Shown piece by piece: positions 26,603 through 35,827 of a DNA stretch of 64,000 nt. The stretch lies in contig SCSM01000002.1 of NCBI GenBank assembly GCA_004322215.1, positions 1 through 64,000 of the forward strand, in the 5' to 3' direction. Position 1 is the stretch's first letter. Each line of letters starts with the position of its first letter. The position numbers and the translations under genes are program-made. The stretch is from Bacteroidota bacterium (GTDB lineage Bacteria > Bacteroidota > Ignavibacteria > Kapaibacteriales > UBA2268). The notes below the pieces were generated by a model, which was not told the origin of the DNA, searched no databases, and was given only the letters and a program-made list of their open reading frames with translations.

Positions 26603-27688
26603 CTAATGAGCATGTTCCTCATGTGCATGCTCTCCAATTGCCAAACCAACAAAAACTGCTGTCAGTGTTGTAAAAATATATGCCTGAAGGAATGCTACCA
26701 ATAACTCTAATATGTACATAAAAATTGAAAATCCAACTGAAATCGGTGTTATTGCTAATCCGACACCAAGACCATTTGACAATTTGAAAAAGAAAATCAA
26801 ACCGATTAGTGATAGTAAAACAACATGTCCGGCAGTCATATTTGCAAATAGACGTATCGTCAATGCGAATGGCTTTACAAACATTGATATTATTTCTATT
26901 GGTATCATAATAGGGCAGAGCCAAATCGGCGCACCACCTAATAAATGCTTTAACCAATGACCAATACCTGCTTCTTTGATAGCTGTAATATTAATTACAA
27001 AATATGCTATTATTGCTAAACCTCCAGTTACTGCTAACGCACCTGTAGCCGTATGTCCCCCGGGAATAAGCCCGAGTACATTACACAAAAGAATGAAGCA
27101 GAATAATCCGATAAAGTATGGCAGCAATGTTTTCGCTGATTTCACAGTACCGACGTTAGGCAATACAACTTCATCTCTCAAATACACAACGAGTGATTCA
27201 AGTGCATTTTGAAATCCAGACGGTGCTTTTGTTGGATTCTTCTTATATTTTCTTCCAACCCATCCGAATAAGAATACAACAACAATAATTGCAATCCATT
27301 CAAAAACTACAAGCGATGTAACCGATAAATCCATACTCACCGGCTGATTGTCCATCGCTCTCCTGATTGGGGGATGGAAATGTCCGTGTGCATCCTGGTG
27401 CATGGTGAAAAGCTTTTGCTCAACCATACTGCTGGATGAAGAATAAGCATGGAAGCCAACTTTAGAATCATAAATTATAACAGGCAGTTCTGAAATATCT
27501 GCATTGAAAAAGGAAATATGACGATGATTACCCAGGTTTCCAAGTAAAGTAGGGAATACATCTCCCGGCGTTAATTGTCCACTTTCGTGAGTAATGTGTT
27601 GAGCAGGTTGATTCGGCTGCACTTCATTAGTTGTATGTTGCGGATTTCCCTGAGAATCAGTTTGATTGAAGTAAATATTTCCCGTCAT
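26603..27688 (-). CDS. atpB: ATP synthase F0 subunit a, long N-terminal form
   Basis: The 361-residue protein carries an N-terminal His/Gln-rich extension of about 115 residues before the first membrane helix, then the usual helices. The essential arginine lies in FALTIRLFANMTAGH (about 280) and the C-terminus is histidine-rich. Long N-termini are known in Bacteroidota and Chlorobi a subunits. It overlaps the upstream small membrane gene by 4 bases (ATGA). Confidence 0.95.
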   Translation of the reverse strand: MTGNIYFNQTDSQGNPQHTTNEVQPNQPAQHITHESGQLTPGDVFPTLLGNLGNHRHISFFNADISELPVIIYDSKVGFHAYSSSSSMVEQKLFTMHQDAHGHFHPPIRRAMDNQPVSMDLSVTSLVVFEWIAIIVVVFLFGWVGRKYKKNPTKAPSGFQNALESLVVYLRDEVVLPNVGTVKSAKTLLPYFIGLFCFILLCNVLGLIPGGHTATGALAVTGGLAIIAYFVINITAIKEAGIGHWLKHLLGGAPIWLCPIMIPIEIISMFVKPFALTIRLFANMTAGHVVLLSLIGLIFFFKLSNGLGVGLAITPISVGFSIFMYILELLVAFLQAYIFTTLTAVFVGLAIGEHAHEEHAH

Positions 27689-27999
27689 GTCTTATCCTGT
27701 TTTCTTGTGCTGTCCTTGCTTTTGAGCAATCCAGCCCTGTTATTCAAATATAAAATTTCACTAAAAATTAAAATGAAAGCCGAAATTAAAAATGTAAGTC
27801 CGAAAACTAATTTATTTATATCAACATATAATAATACAATAAGTACTGCAGCAGAAACCAAAAAATATCTTATAACAAGTGAACCGAAAATTATTCTGCT
27901 GAAATTTTTACTATCTTTTTTTAAACCAATTCTGGCTGTGATTACTGCCGCTAATGTATTAGTCAGACATATTAAAACAGCCAGTAAAAATGATTTCAT
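27685..27999 (-). CDS. AtpI-like small membrane protein of the atp operon
   Basis: A 104-residue protein with about four hydrophobic helices (5-24, 37-60, 63-90) and a basic C-terminus. No sharp motif is seen. Position directly before atpB with a 4-base overlap, size and topology fit the variable AtpI-type assembly proteins for the c-ring. Confidence 0.65.
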   Translation of the reverse strand: MKSFLLAVLICLTNTLAAVITARIGLKKDSKNFSRIIFGSLVIRYFLVSAAVLIVLLYVDINKLVFGLTFLISAFILIFSEILYLNNRAGLLKSKDSTRKQDKT

Positions 28000-28039
28000 T
28001 ACAAACTAAATATTAAATATAACACTCTATTTTATCATT

Positions 28040-28061
28040 GGGATTTAAAATTATAAATCCC
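28040..28061. repeat. GGGATT-type hairpin within the atp operon
   Basis: GGGATTTA (28040-28047) pairs with TAAATCCC (28054-28061), followed by TAC. It resembles the GTAGGGATTCAAAA palindrome at 34463 but is less complete. Confidence 0.5.
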
Positions 28062-28068
28062 TACATTT

Positions 28069-28314
28069 TTATAATTTGTAATTATTTTTTTTCTTATTTG
28101 CGTTCATTGCTGTTCTCAAAAAAGAAACCATTGCTGCAACTACTCCGAAAAACAGGAAGCCGATTAACAACCATGGTTTAGTATTAAATTGCTTATCAAG
28201 CCACCAGCCGAGAAATCCGCATAGAACAATTGTTAAAACCATCTGCCATCCCATTATCAAAAAAGGAGATAGCTCTTTCAGCGCTTTGCTGTCTTTGCTT
28301 CGGATAAGCCGCAA
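28069..28314 (-). CDS. atpZ: AtpZ/AtpI-family F0 accessory protein
   Basis: The 81-residue protein has two membrane helices with the AtpZ hallmark between them: LCGFLGWWLDKQFNTKPW, then LLIGFLFFGVVAAM. AtpZ and AtpI help assemble the c-ring and may move magnesium. The start codon is TTG, preceded by GGAAGGCGGA at 28322-28331 (minus-strand sense). It is the first gene of the atp operon, 36 bases from a good -7 box. Confidence 0.8.
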   Translation of the reverse strand: MRLIRSKDSKALKELSPFLIMGWQMVLTIVLCGFLGWWLDKQFNTKPWLLIGFLFFGVVAAMVSFLRTAMNANKKKNNYKL

Positions 28315-28349
28315 ATTAATTTTCCGCCTTCCATACTTTATATATCATA

Positions 28350-28381
28350 CAAAAATACTTGATTTACAAAACTTAAACAAA
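28350..28381 (-). promoter_or_regulatory. Bacteroidetes-type promoter of the atp operon
   Basis: On the minus strand TTTG (28378-28381), a 20-base spacer and TATTTTTG (28350-28357) match the TTTG / TAnnTTTG consensus of the Bacteroidetes primary sigma factor. It lies about 36 bases before the TTG start of atpZ. Confidence 0.7.
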
Positions 28382-28529
28382 CCGAACACGCAAATATATT
28401 CCATTTTTTGATTTTGTAATCATTGTATTGCTATAGATTAATAAATTATGGAGTAAAAATGAATTCAATATTGAATATTAAAATTACGGGATAATTTAAG
28501 TGTAAAATTAATTCGTGTATTTTTTTTTG

Positions 28530-28602
28530 TGATCCCGGCAGGACTCGAACCTGCGGCCCTTTGATTAAAAGTCAAATGCTCTACCACCTGAGCTACGGGA
28601 TC
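28530..28602 (-). tRNA. tRNA-Lys (anticodon TTT)
   Basis: A full cloverleaf: acceptor stem GATCCCG/CGGGATC, D arm GCTCAGGTGGTAGAGC, anticodon arm with loop CTTTTAA, T arm GCAGGTTCGAGTCCTGC. CCA is not encoded. It lies between the atp promoter and dxs. Confidence 0.97.
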
Positions 28603-28657
28603 TGAAATTTACAAGATTACAAATTTACGAAGATTTTGGGTTATGTCAAAGTTAATA

Positions 28658-28791
28658 ATGAATAGCCACGACTTTTAAGTCGTGGTTAACTTTATTTTAT
28701 TCATACAGGATTGAAGCACTGATAATATTGGACTAAAGTCAAAGGTTATTGTTGAGAAGTATCCCACTATCTGAAGATAGAGGCTATTCAT
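28658..28791. repeat. 134-bp MITE-like element with terminal inverted repeats
   Basis: Ends ATGAATAGCC (28658-28667) and GGCTATTCAT (28782-28791) are exact inverted repeats. Next to the left end is a hairpin CCACGACTT / AAGTCGTGG, and next to the right end CTATCT / AGATAG. No ORF is inside. The layout resembles small non-autonomous elements or paired REP sequences. Confidence 0.6.
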
Positions 28792-28815
28792 AATGGATTT
28801 AATAAAAAGTCAGTT

Positions 28816-30759
28816 TCAGTCAGCGATTTCGTGTATGTGTTCCATTTGCAGGTTTTCGCTGATGCCGAGCATTTCAAGAACGATTGATGTGATGCCATCG
28901 GCATCGAGCTTTAATTCGTGAAGTAATTCTGCCTGAGTTCCGTGGTCAATAAATTTATCGGGCAAACCGTGGACTCTCACATCAATATTTTTGTACTGTT
29001 TTGAGCTGATGTATTCCAATACAGCAGAGCCAAAGCCACCTTTTGCTTGTCCATCCTCAACAGTGAGAATTTTATCGAACCGGTAACACATTTCATCGAG
29101 CAGTTCAGTATCGAGGGGCTTAATAAACCGTGCATTGACGACTTCTGTCGATACATCATATTTCATAAGATAAGATGCTGCTTTTTCAGCTTCATGTACC
29201 ATTTTTCCGATTGCAATAATTGCAATATCTTTTCCTTCGATTAATTTTTCACCCTTACCGAGAGGAATTGATTTCATACTTGTGATTGGAACTCCCAGTC
29301 CTTTGCCCCTGGGATACCTGATTGCCACAGGACCTTTTGTATAATTGTATATTGCAGAATACAACAGATTCCTGAATTCCTGTTCATCTCTTGGTGCGGC
29401 TACTACAAGATTCGGAATTGGTCTTAAATAAGCCAAATCGAGAATACCATGATGAGTGGGACCATCTTCACCGACTAAGCCAGCACGGTCAATAGCAAAT
29501 ACAACATGAAGCTTTTGCAGTGCACAATCGTGAATAATCTGGTCGAATGCTCTCTGAAGGAATGTTGAATAGATTGCACAAACCGGTGTCATTCCCCCGG
29601 TAGCCAGACCGGCAGCATAAGTGACGCCGTGTTCTTCTGCAATCCCTACATCAATTACTTTTTCAGGATATTTTAATTCTAATATATCCAGTCCGGTTCC
29701 TTCTACCATAGCCGCAGTAATAGCCACAATCTTCGGGTCATTACCGCAAAGCTCAACCATTGCTTCACCAAATACTTTAGAATAAGATGGAGCAGGTTTT
29801 GTGTTAATAGTAATTGCTTTTCCATCAGATTTATCAATTTTAGCTATAGCATGAAGCTTTGATGAATCATTTTCTGCGGGTCCGTATCCCTTTCCTTTTT
29901 GAGTAAGAATATGAAGCAGTATTGGACCGTGAACATCCTTTATGGAGTTCAACATATTAACTACCTGTCGCACATTATTTCCATTAATAGGTCCGAAATA
30001 GTTGAAACCGAGTGCTTCGAATAATAAACCCGGTGTAATAAATGCTTTAACACTTCCCTCAATTCTGGATGCAGCGAGACGGATTCTGTCACCGAGATGC
30101 TCCATTCTACCAGTAATATCCCAAATGTTTTCTCTTAGTTTTTGTACGGTTGCAGTTGCATATAGTTTATTAAAATAATTAGAAAGTGCAGAAACATTTT
30201 CAGAAATTGAAATATCATTGTCATTTAAAATTACTGTAATGTCCCTTTTTTGAACACCACAGTTGTTCATTGCCTCGTAAGACATACCGCCTGTCATAGC
30301 CCCATCGCCCATAACAGCAACCACTCTGAATTTCTTTTTCATCAAATCCCTCGCTGTTGCAATGCCGAGAGCGGCTGATATGCTCGTACTGGCGTGTCCG
30401 GCACCGAATACATCAAATTCACTTTCTTTTTGTTTCAGGAATCCGGAAATTCCACCTTTTTGCCTGATTGTGTGAAGCAGGTCTCTTCTTCCGGTTATTA
30501 TTTTGTGAGGGTAGCCCTGGTGACCGACATCGAATACGATTTTATCATTAGGTGTATTATAAACATAATGCATCGCCACAGTTAATTCGACAACACCCAA
30601 ACCAGCACCGAAATGACCGCCGGTTTTGGTGATTACATCAACCATATAATCACGCACTTCATCGCAAACCTGTGGTAATTCGTTTAACTTAAGTTTTCTT
30701 AAGTCAGCCGGTGAATTTATGTTATATAAGTATTTATATTTCTTCTTTTCTTCAATCAT
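28816..30759 (-). CDS. dxs: 1-deoxy-D-xylulose-5-phosphate synthase
   Basis: The 647-residue thiamine-diphosphate enzyme makes DXP from pyruvate and glyceraldehyde 3-phosphate, first step of the MEP isoprenoid route. Features: the histidine of FDVGHQGYPHK (about 80), the ThDP-Mg motif GDGAMTGGMSYEAMNN (about 151-166), the central transketolase-like catalytic Glu in VGIAEEHGV (about 375), DRAGLVGEDGPTHHG (about 420) and the C-terminal transketolase domain. Length is normal. It stands alone, with no other MEP gene nearby. Confidence 0.97.
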   Translation of the reverse strand: MIEEKKKYKYLYNINSPADLRKLKLNELPQVCDEVRDYMVDVITKTGGHFGAGLGVVELTVAMHYVYNTPNDKIVFDVGHQGYPHKIITGRRDLLHTIRQKGGISGFLKQKESEFDVFGAGHASTSISAALGIATARDLMKKKFRVVAVMGDGAMTGGMSYEAMNNCGVQKRDITVILNDNDISISENVSALSNYFNKLYATATVQKLRENIWDITGRMEHLGDRIRLAASRIEGSVKAFITPGLLFEALGFNYFGPINGNNVRQVVNMLNSIKDVHGPILLHILTQKGKGYGPAENDSSKLHAIAKIDKSDGKAITINTKPAPSYSKVFGEAMVELCGNDPKIVAITAAMVEGTGLDILELKYPEKVIDVGIAEEHGVTYAAGLATGGMTPVCAIYSTFLQRAFDQIIHDCALQKLHVVFAIDRAGLVGEDGPTHHGILDLAYLRPIPNLVVAAPRDEQEFRNLLYSAIYNYTKGPVAIRYPRGKGLGVPITSMKSIPLGKGEKLIEGKDIAIIAIGKMVHEAEKAASYLMKYDVSTEVVNARFIKPLDTELLDEMCYRFDKILTVEDGQAKGGFGSAVLEYISSKQYKNIDVRVHGLPDKFIDHGTQAELLHELKLDADGITSIVLEMLGISENLQMEHIHEIAD

Positions 30760-30875
30760 TTTCGTTTCGTCATTTAAAACAAGTAACAGAGACGAATCAA
30801 TGTACTTTTATTCTTAATTTAAATATATTTCCACGGTTAATTATTCATTATTCAAAATACATTATTCATTAATTA

Positions 30876-32834
30876 TTATCTCGGGGTAATGACATAAATC
30901 TGAACCGTACGGGATAATTGTCTTCCAATCGGTGAATTATTATCAAATATTACTTCGTTTTCGCCAACACCATAGGTTTCATATTTTGCTTCTTTCACTT
31001 TTGACGATAGCAGGTCTTTCACAGCTATAGCTCTTCTTTCAGAAAGATTTTTATTATAATCCTCTTTTCCGATTTTATCAGTATAGCCATAAATTTTCAC
31101 TGTTGAATTAAATTTTATTTCAGGCAATATATTTTCTTCGATGATTGCTTTGTCTTTTTCTGAAATATCGGCATTATCGAAATCAAATAAGATTAAACTG
31201 TACTTGGAGATAGTTTTATCCGGTAATTCCTCGGATTTTTTTCGAATAAATGAAAAATATTCTGTCGGAATAGAGCCGGAGACAGTTCTTTTCAGGTCTT
31301 TTGCATTTGTTGCACTCAGAACGTAATCTAAAGGTATCTGGCTTTTTTTAAGTTCATTAGGAATAATGACAAATTGAATGGGATGAATATCGCCGCTACC
31401 TTTAACATTTCTGATTGTCTGACCCGCCTGCTCGATTTCAAACTGCCAGGATGTTACAGAATCAGTAGAATTGATATATGGAATAAATTCGACAAGATTT
31501 GGCTCAGCAATGGTTTGGCTTTCACCTTTCGAAATAATCGGTGCTAATATCTTCGGATTTGAACTGGATAATTCAATTCGTCTGTTTTCAGCATCTCCTT
31601 CGGGAACAGTCTGTGCAGATGGTTTTTCAGGCAATCCACCTGTTTTTATATTAATTTTTTCAGGATTTATTTTATATATATTCACAAGATATTCTTTTGC
31701 AAATTCTGCCCTACGTAAAGGAAGCTGCGATTCCGGCTTTTCTTTTTTATTATCAATCGTTCCTGTAATCGTCAAATCTGCATCAGGATTTTCAGACATC
31801 CTTTTACCGACAATGTCTAAAGTTTTAACATTGATTTTCATTGCATCCGGCTCTACCATATCAATTTTGAATTCACCTTTTTCGGATTTACCGGTTAAAA
31901 TTTGAGTGCTATCAGAAGGTGCTGGTTGGTTTTCATCGCAGAAAATATAGGGTACAAGCGGGAACAACTCAGTGTATTGGACATCTTCGACACGAATGTT
32001 CTGCAATGGATGTTTCTGTCTTTCCTTATCATAATAATTGACTTCCCTGAAACCGATTTCAAGATTTGAGTAAGTTTCATTTTGTTTTTGTTTTGATTTT
32101 TCCAAACTAAATGTGAGAATTACACCAACTCTTAACTGCGGTATATCCCAGGTTGTGAAATCCCTGTTGCCGGAAACATGATTAAATGGTATCCTGTATG
32201 AAATTTCCGGTATCAGATAAGAATTGTCATTTATATTAAATATATAACCGGCACCAATCGCACCCGAGAATCTCAATGTCGCATTTGGTATGGCATCATT
32301 TCGAGAAACGGTACTTTGTGCAGGTAAAGGTGACATTTGAGTTTGCTTGAATGTATATTTTGTCGAAATAGGAATACCGAATTCTAATCCGGCGAGGAAG
32401 TACAGTCTTTTCCACGGGAGTAAATTATGAAATTGCATTACAGGAGAAATTTCAATGTAATGCAAATCGGCTGACATTGTATTGGAAGTTAAAGTATCAG
32501 GTGAGCCGAACCTTTCTATTTTTGACAATTCACCTTTTAACCCATTGTAACCAATCCTTCCGGAAATTGTAAAAGTTTCATTTAAAGGGTAATTACCAAT
32601 AAACCCAAGATGAAACCAAACATTTGTATTATTTTGATTAAAGTTGATATTTTGGTTATTTGATGGAAAAATAAATGATGGTGTGTGCATATTAAAATTC
32701 AATCCACCATAGATACCGAGATTAGCCGGCATGACGAAATTGCTGTCTTGTGAGAACAGGTTTGTTCCTGAAAGTATAAGCACGAATAATGTGCAAATAA
32801 TTATATAGCTCCCCTTTAAAAGTGTTGTTTTCAT
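30876..32834 (-). CDS. OmpA-family outer-membrane protein with tandem periplasmic domains
   Basis: The 652-residue protein has a signal peptide (1-28, ending GTNLFSQ), a beta-barrel of about 220 residues, an OmpA-like domain remnant in the middle (ADLTITGTIDNKKEKPESQL, RAEFAKEYLVN, NRRIEL near 400-430), a beta-sandwich, and a C-terminal OmpA peptidoglycan-binding domain (LFDFDNADISEKDKAIIEE; YGYTDKIGKEDYNKNLSERR). It should anchor the outer membrane to peptidoglycan. An alternative ATG at 32858 would lie only about 16 bases from a TATATTTG -7 box and adds eight residues before the signal peptide, so the ATG at 32834 is preferred. Confidence 0.88.
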   Translation of the reverse strand: MKTTLLKGSYIIICTLFVLILSGTNLFSQDSNFVMPANLGIYGGLNFNMHTPSFIFPSNNQNINFNQNNTNVWFHLGFIGNYPLNETFTISGRIGYNGLKGELSKIERFGSPDTLTSNTMSADLHYIEISPVMQFHNLLPWKRLYFLAGLEFGIPISTKYTFKQTQMSPLPAQSTVSRNDAIPNATLRFSGAIGAGYIFNINDNSYLIPEISYRIPFNHVSGNRDFTTWDIPQLRVGVILTFSLEKSKQKQNETYSNLEIGFREVNYYDKERQKHPLQNIRVEDVQYTELFPLVPYIFCDENQPAPSDSTQILTGKSEKGEFKIDMVEPDAMKINVKTLDIVGKRMSENPDADLTITGTIDNKKEKPESQLPLRRAEFAKEYLVNIYKINPEKINIKTGGLPEKPSAQTVPEGDAENRRIELSSSNPKILAPIISKGESQTIAEPNLVEFIPYINSTDSVTSWQFEIEQAGQTIRNVKGSGDIHPIQFVIIPNELKKSQIPLDYVLSATNAKDLKRTVSGSIPTEYFSFIRKKSEELPDKTISKYSLILFDFDNADISEKDKAIIEENILPEIKFNSTVKIYGYTDKIGKEDYNKNLSERRAIAVKDLLSSKVKEAKYETYGVGENEVIFDNNSPIGRQLSRTVQIYVITPR

Positions 32835-32873
32835 AATGCTGCAATGAATGTTTAACATTTTTAATAAATTTTA

Positions 32874-32881
32874 CAAATATA
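32874..32881 (-). promoter_or_regulatory. TATATTTG -7 box upstream of the OmpA-family gene
   Basis: Exact match to TAnnTTTG on the minus strand, about 40 bases before the preferred start. No clear TTTG is seen 20 bases further upstream. Confidence 0.5.
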
Positions 32882-33000
32882 TCAAAAAAAGATGATAATT
32901 TTATGTTAATTTGTATTACTTTAATTAAAGATAAAATAGTTTTTTGATTAATCAGTTATTATCATAAATGAACATTCAAAAATCTAATTTGGGAGAAATT

Positions 33001-33657
33001 ATGAAAAAAAATCTGAAATCTTTTTTGATTCTTTTACTTTTTGGATTATTTATTTATTCACGTGCCGATGCAACAGGATTTGGCTTTTATCTTGGTCTTT
33101 CGACACCTAACGACCAGATTAATAATGTGTATAATAGTTCCAAACTTGATAATGGTGTTTATGATATGTTCAGGCAGGGAACAAAGCTTGGTTATCACAT
33201 TGGTGCGAAACTACGTGTTGGAATGTCGGATAATTTATATTTTGTCGGAGGCATAGCTTATCATAAGTTTCCTCAGACAACAATTGATGTTAAGGACCCT
33301 ACAAGAAATGATACTGTTATTGCAACACTGCAAACATCCCAAAACGTTATTCCGATTACTGCGGGAGTCAATTTCTTTCTGATAAAGCAATTCATCGGAT
33401 TATATGCTGTCGGTGAACTATCCTACAATTACGTTTCAAGTTCTGTTGATTATAATCAGGGTTCTATACCATTGTCTATTTCCAAAAGTCCAACCGATAG
33501 CCGTATTGGATTCGGCTTAGGCGCAGGTGCTGATTTTGACATTAAACTGATAACTTTGAATCTCGAAATAAAATATAATTATATAAATCTTATAGGACAA
33601 AAACCGGGTGAGGAATCGAAGGCATTTGTTTCTGTTTCCTTAGGGGCAATATTTTAA
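33001..33657 (+). CDS. Outer-membrane beta-barrel protein
   Basis: The 218-residue protein has a signal peptide (1-24; LILLLFGLFIYSRADA) and amphipathic strands (FGFYLGLS, LYFVGGIAYHKF, GFGLGAGADFDIKL) ending in VSVSLGAIF, typical of OmpX/OMP_b-brl proteins. The ATG at 33001 follows GGGAG at 32991-32995. An upstream ATG at 32968 would put eleven polar residues before the signal peptide and is less likely. Function unknown. Confidence 0.8.
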   Translation: MKKNLKSFLILLLFGLFIYSRADATGFGFYLGLSTPNDQINNVYNSSKLDNGVYDMFRQGTKLGYHIGAKLRVGMSDNLYFVGGIAYHKFPQTTIDVKDPTRNDTVIATLQTSQNVIPITAGVNFFLIKQFIGLYAVGELSYNYVSSSVDYNQGSIPLSISKSPTDSRIGFGLGAGADFDIKLITLNLEIKYNYINLIGQKPGEESKAFVSVSLGAIF

Positions 33658-33684
33658 TTAGAAAATAATATATTATTTTATTTG

Positions 33685-33715
33685 AAGCATCTCAAAATAT
33701 GGGATGCTTTTTTTT
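33685..33715 (+). terminator. Rho-independent terminator
   Basis: AAGCATCTC (33685-33693) pairs with GGGATGCTT (33701-33709), with one G-T pair, followed by TTTTTT. It is 28 bases after the barrel gene stop. Confidence 0.85.
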
Positions 33716-33793
33716 ACTTATTATGAAACTTATAAATACATTAAACGTAATTTGCACTGTAATTGTATAATAAGTTTTATAAATGAGGAATAA

Positions 33794-34438
33794 ATGAAAA
33801 GAATTGTAATTATACTAATCGTTTTAGTATTATTCTATCCGTTGACCACAGAAGCAGCATTACTCTGGCAGGATACGGATGAATCGGAGACTTTGTTTGG
33901 CAATGGTGAAATCACTCATGGTGGATATGGTGCTCCTGAATTGAAACTAACTCAGATACAGGGTGAACTGGGATTGATGGTTGGAGGTCGCGGTGGCTGG
34001 ATTATCAACAGCACCATTTCACTTGGAGGAGGTGGTTACGGATTAGTAACTTCACATCAAATTGCCGGCTACAAACCACCATTTGATACGACTGCATATC
34101 TTAGAGTTGGATATGGCGGTTTATTTGTTGAATACATCAATAATTCAAACAAGCTTATCCACTTTACAGTTAATACTCTGATTGGTGCAGGAGGAGCTTC
34201 TTATACTAAAGAATTTCATGACGGAATGAACTGGGATAATAATAATTGGATTTATGAATCAACACCATTTTTTGTGGTTGAGCCGGGTGCGACTATTGAT
34301 TTGAATGTAGCAAAATTTTTCAGAATATCATTAGGAGCAAGCTACCGCTTTGTCTCAGGTGTGGACTTATCACGTACAACGAATAAGGATTTGTCGGGTC
34401 CATCGGCAAACCTTGCATTCAAATTCGGGAAATTTTAA
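33794..34438 (+). CDS. Exported glycine-rich protein, probable small barrel
   Basis: The 214-residue protein has a signal peptide (1-21, ending TTEA), then glycine-rich alternating strands (GELGLMVGGRGGWII, TISLGGGGYGLVTS, FRISLGASYRF) and a final strand ANLAFKFGKF ending in phenylalanine, as in outer-membrane proteins. No family is recognised. It converges on the CpoB-like gene, with two palindromes between them. Confidence 0.65.
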   Translation: MKRIVIILIVLVLFYPLTTEAALLWQDTDESETLFGNGEITHGGYGAPELKLTQIQGELGLMVGGRGGWIINSTISLGGGGYGLVTSHQIAGYKPPFDTTAYLRVGYGGLFVEYINNSNKLIHFTVNTLIGAGGASYTKEFHDGMNWDNNNWIYESTPFFVVEPGATIDLNVAKFFRISLGASYRFVSGVDLSRTTNKDLSGPSANLAFKFGKF

Positions 34439-34462
34439 ATAATTTTTATTAATAAAAAAAAT

Positions 34463-34490
34463 GTAGGGATTCAAAATTTTGAATCCCTAC
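34463..34490. repeat. Perfect 28-base palindrome (GTAGGGATTC family), terminator-like
   Basis: The arm GTAGGGATTCAAAA is followed directly by its exact reverse complement. On the minus strand it runs into a stretch of T (34454-34461 complement), so it can end the leftward gene. Related copies lie at 40244 and 42080. A separate hairpin, TGTCAGGTG/CACCTGACA, lies at 34518-34538. Confidence 0.85.
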
Positions 34491-34547
34491 AAAACCGTTG
34501 TAATTTCGTTCAATCCATGTCAGGTGTTGCACCTGACACAGAAACCG

Positions 34548-35588
34548 TTAAAGTTGCTGAAGCATTTTCCTGGCTTTTGGTAAAAACTCGCTTGTCGGAT
34601 ATTTTTCCACAAAAACCTGGTAAGCCCTCCTTGCTTCGTCCAATCTTCCTGATTTTACCTGTGCCTCAGCGAGCATGATTTGGGCATTATCCTTTTTAAC
34701 AGGTATTCTCGAAGCAATTACTTTCCGGTAATAGCCAATTGCCTGTTCGTATTGCTTCAAGCCGTAATAGGATTCGCCCAAAAGAAAATTATAATTATTG
34801 ATTTGTTCGGGGTCTTTTTCTGTTGCAACAAGCTTGTTTAATTTTCTTATTGCATCCTGGTAATTTTTAACTGATAAATCTTTTTCTATTGCTGAGTAAG
34901 TTATATTTTCATTTGCAGCATCAGATGTTTCTTCTTTATAAATAACCTGTGGTGTTGATTTAATAACCGGCTTTTCATTATTTACATATTTGACAGGAGT
35001 ATTGATTCTCTGAACAGGTTTCTTATGATATATTATCGGTGTAACAGCCGGTTTTTCTACTGATTTTACTTCAGGTTTCAATTCCGACTTATTAGCAACT
35101 TGCTCATCAGGTAAAATAATATTTGATTTTGCTACACTTGGATTATTTGTATTTTCAGGAATTACACCTTTGATAGCTTCCTGTGGTTTTGCAATGCTAC
35201 CGGCTAATGCATTTTTAATATCGGCAAGAGTTGCTTTTATTTCGGTAATATCATTCTGCATACCCGAAATAGTAGTTTTCATCACCTGTTGATCATCGCT
35301 CAATGATTTAAGCTGCTGCTGTAAAGTAGGTAATTTGACACTCGTATTAACTGAAGATTGAGAAACATTAAGCGATTCAGCATCGGGAAGGGCATCCTGC
35401 CTGTTTTCATCCTGAGTTTTTGATGCTGAATTTTGTTCTGTCACCGGTTTCTTAACAGATGTGCGGCTTCCCTGCCGAACACTCCTCGATATTGAACATC
35501 CGTTAAGACCTAAAATCACCAAAATGGTGATTATTATTATACAAGTGTATTTTATTCTACATCCGCCAAACATAATCAATTCCTTCAA
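34548..35588 (-). CDS. TPR lipoprotein, CpoB/YbgF-like
   Basis: The 346-residue protein begins with a membrane segment and a lipobox (ILGLNGCS, cysteine near 31), then a Ser/Thr-rich and Pro/Lys-rich spacer with a short coiled coil (about 85-125: QQQLKSLSDDQQVMKTTISG). The C-terminal part (about 235-346) has tetratricopeptide repeats YGLKQYEQAIGYYRKVI and GRLDEARRAYQVFVEKYPTS. The coil-plus-TPR plan matches CpoB/YbgF, which coordinates cell-wall synthesis with the Tol-Pal system, but no tol or pal gene is adjacent. The start could also be the internal Met at residue 6. Confidence 0.75.
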   Translation of the reverse strand: MKELIMFGGCRIKYTCIIIITILVILGLNGCSISRSVRQGSRTSVKKPVTEQNSASKTQDENRQDALPDAESLNVSQSSVNTSVKLPTLQQQLKSLSDDQQVMKTTISGMQNDITEIKATLADIKNALAGSIAKPQEAIKGVIPENTNNPSVAKSNIILPDEQVANKSELKPEVKSVEKPAVTPIIYHKKPVQRINTPVKYVNNEKPVIKSTPQVIYKEETSDAANENITYSAIEKDLSVKNYQDAIRKLNKLVATEKDPEQINNYNFLLGESYYGLKQYEQAIGYYRKVIASRIPVKKDNAQIMLAEAQVKSGRLDEARRAYQVFVEKYPTSEFLPKARKMLQQL

Positions 35589-35827
35589 AACACAGAGCTA
35601 CTCTCATTATTTCAAATTTTTCACTCAAATTCTACAAGGGGTATTTCAATGTTTGTGCCAGAATCAATTATGAATTACGAATTACGAATTAACAATTAAA
35701 ATTATTGATTTTCACCTCTTAAATGAGAGATTAAGAAGTGTGTAAATAAATCTTGTATTTAATAATTTTATTCTCTAATTTTATCGTTGGATTTTAATCT
35801 TGTTAAATTATTAATATAAGGTTTACA

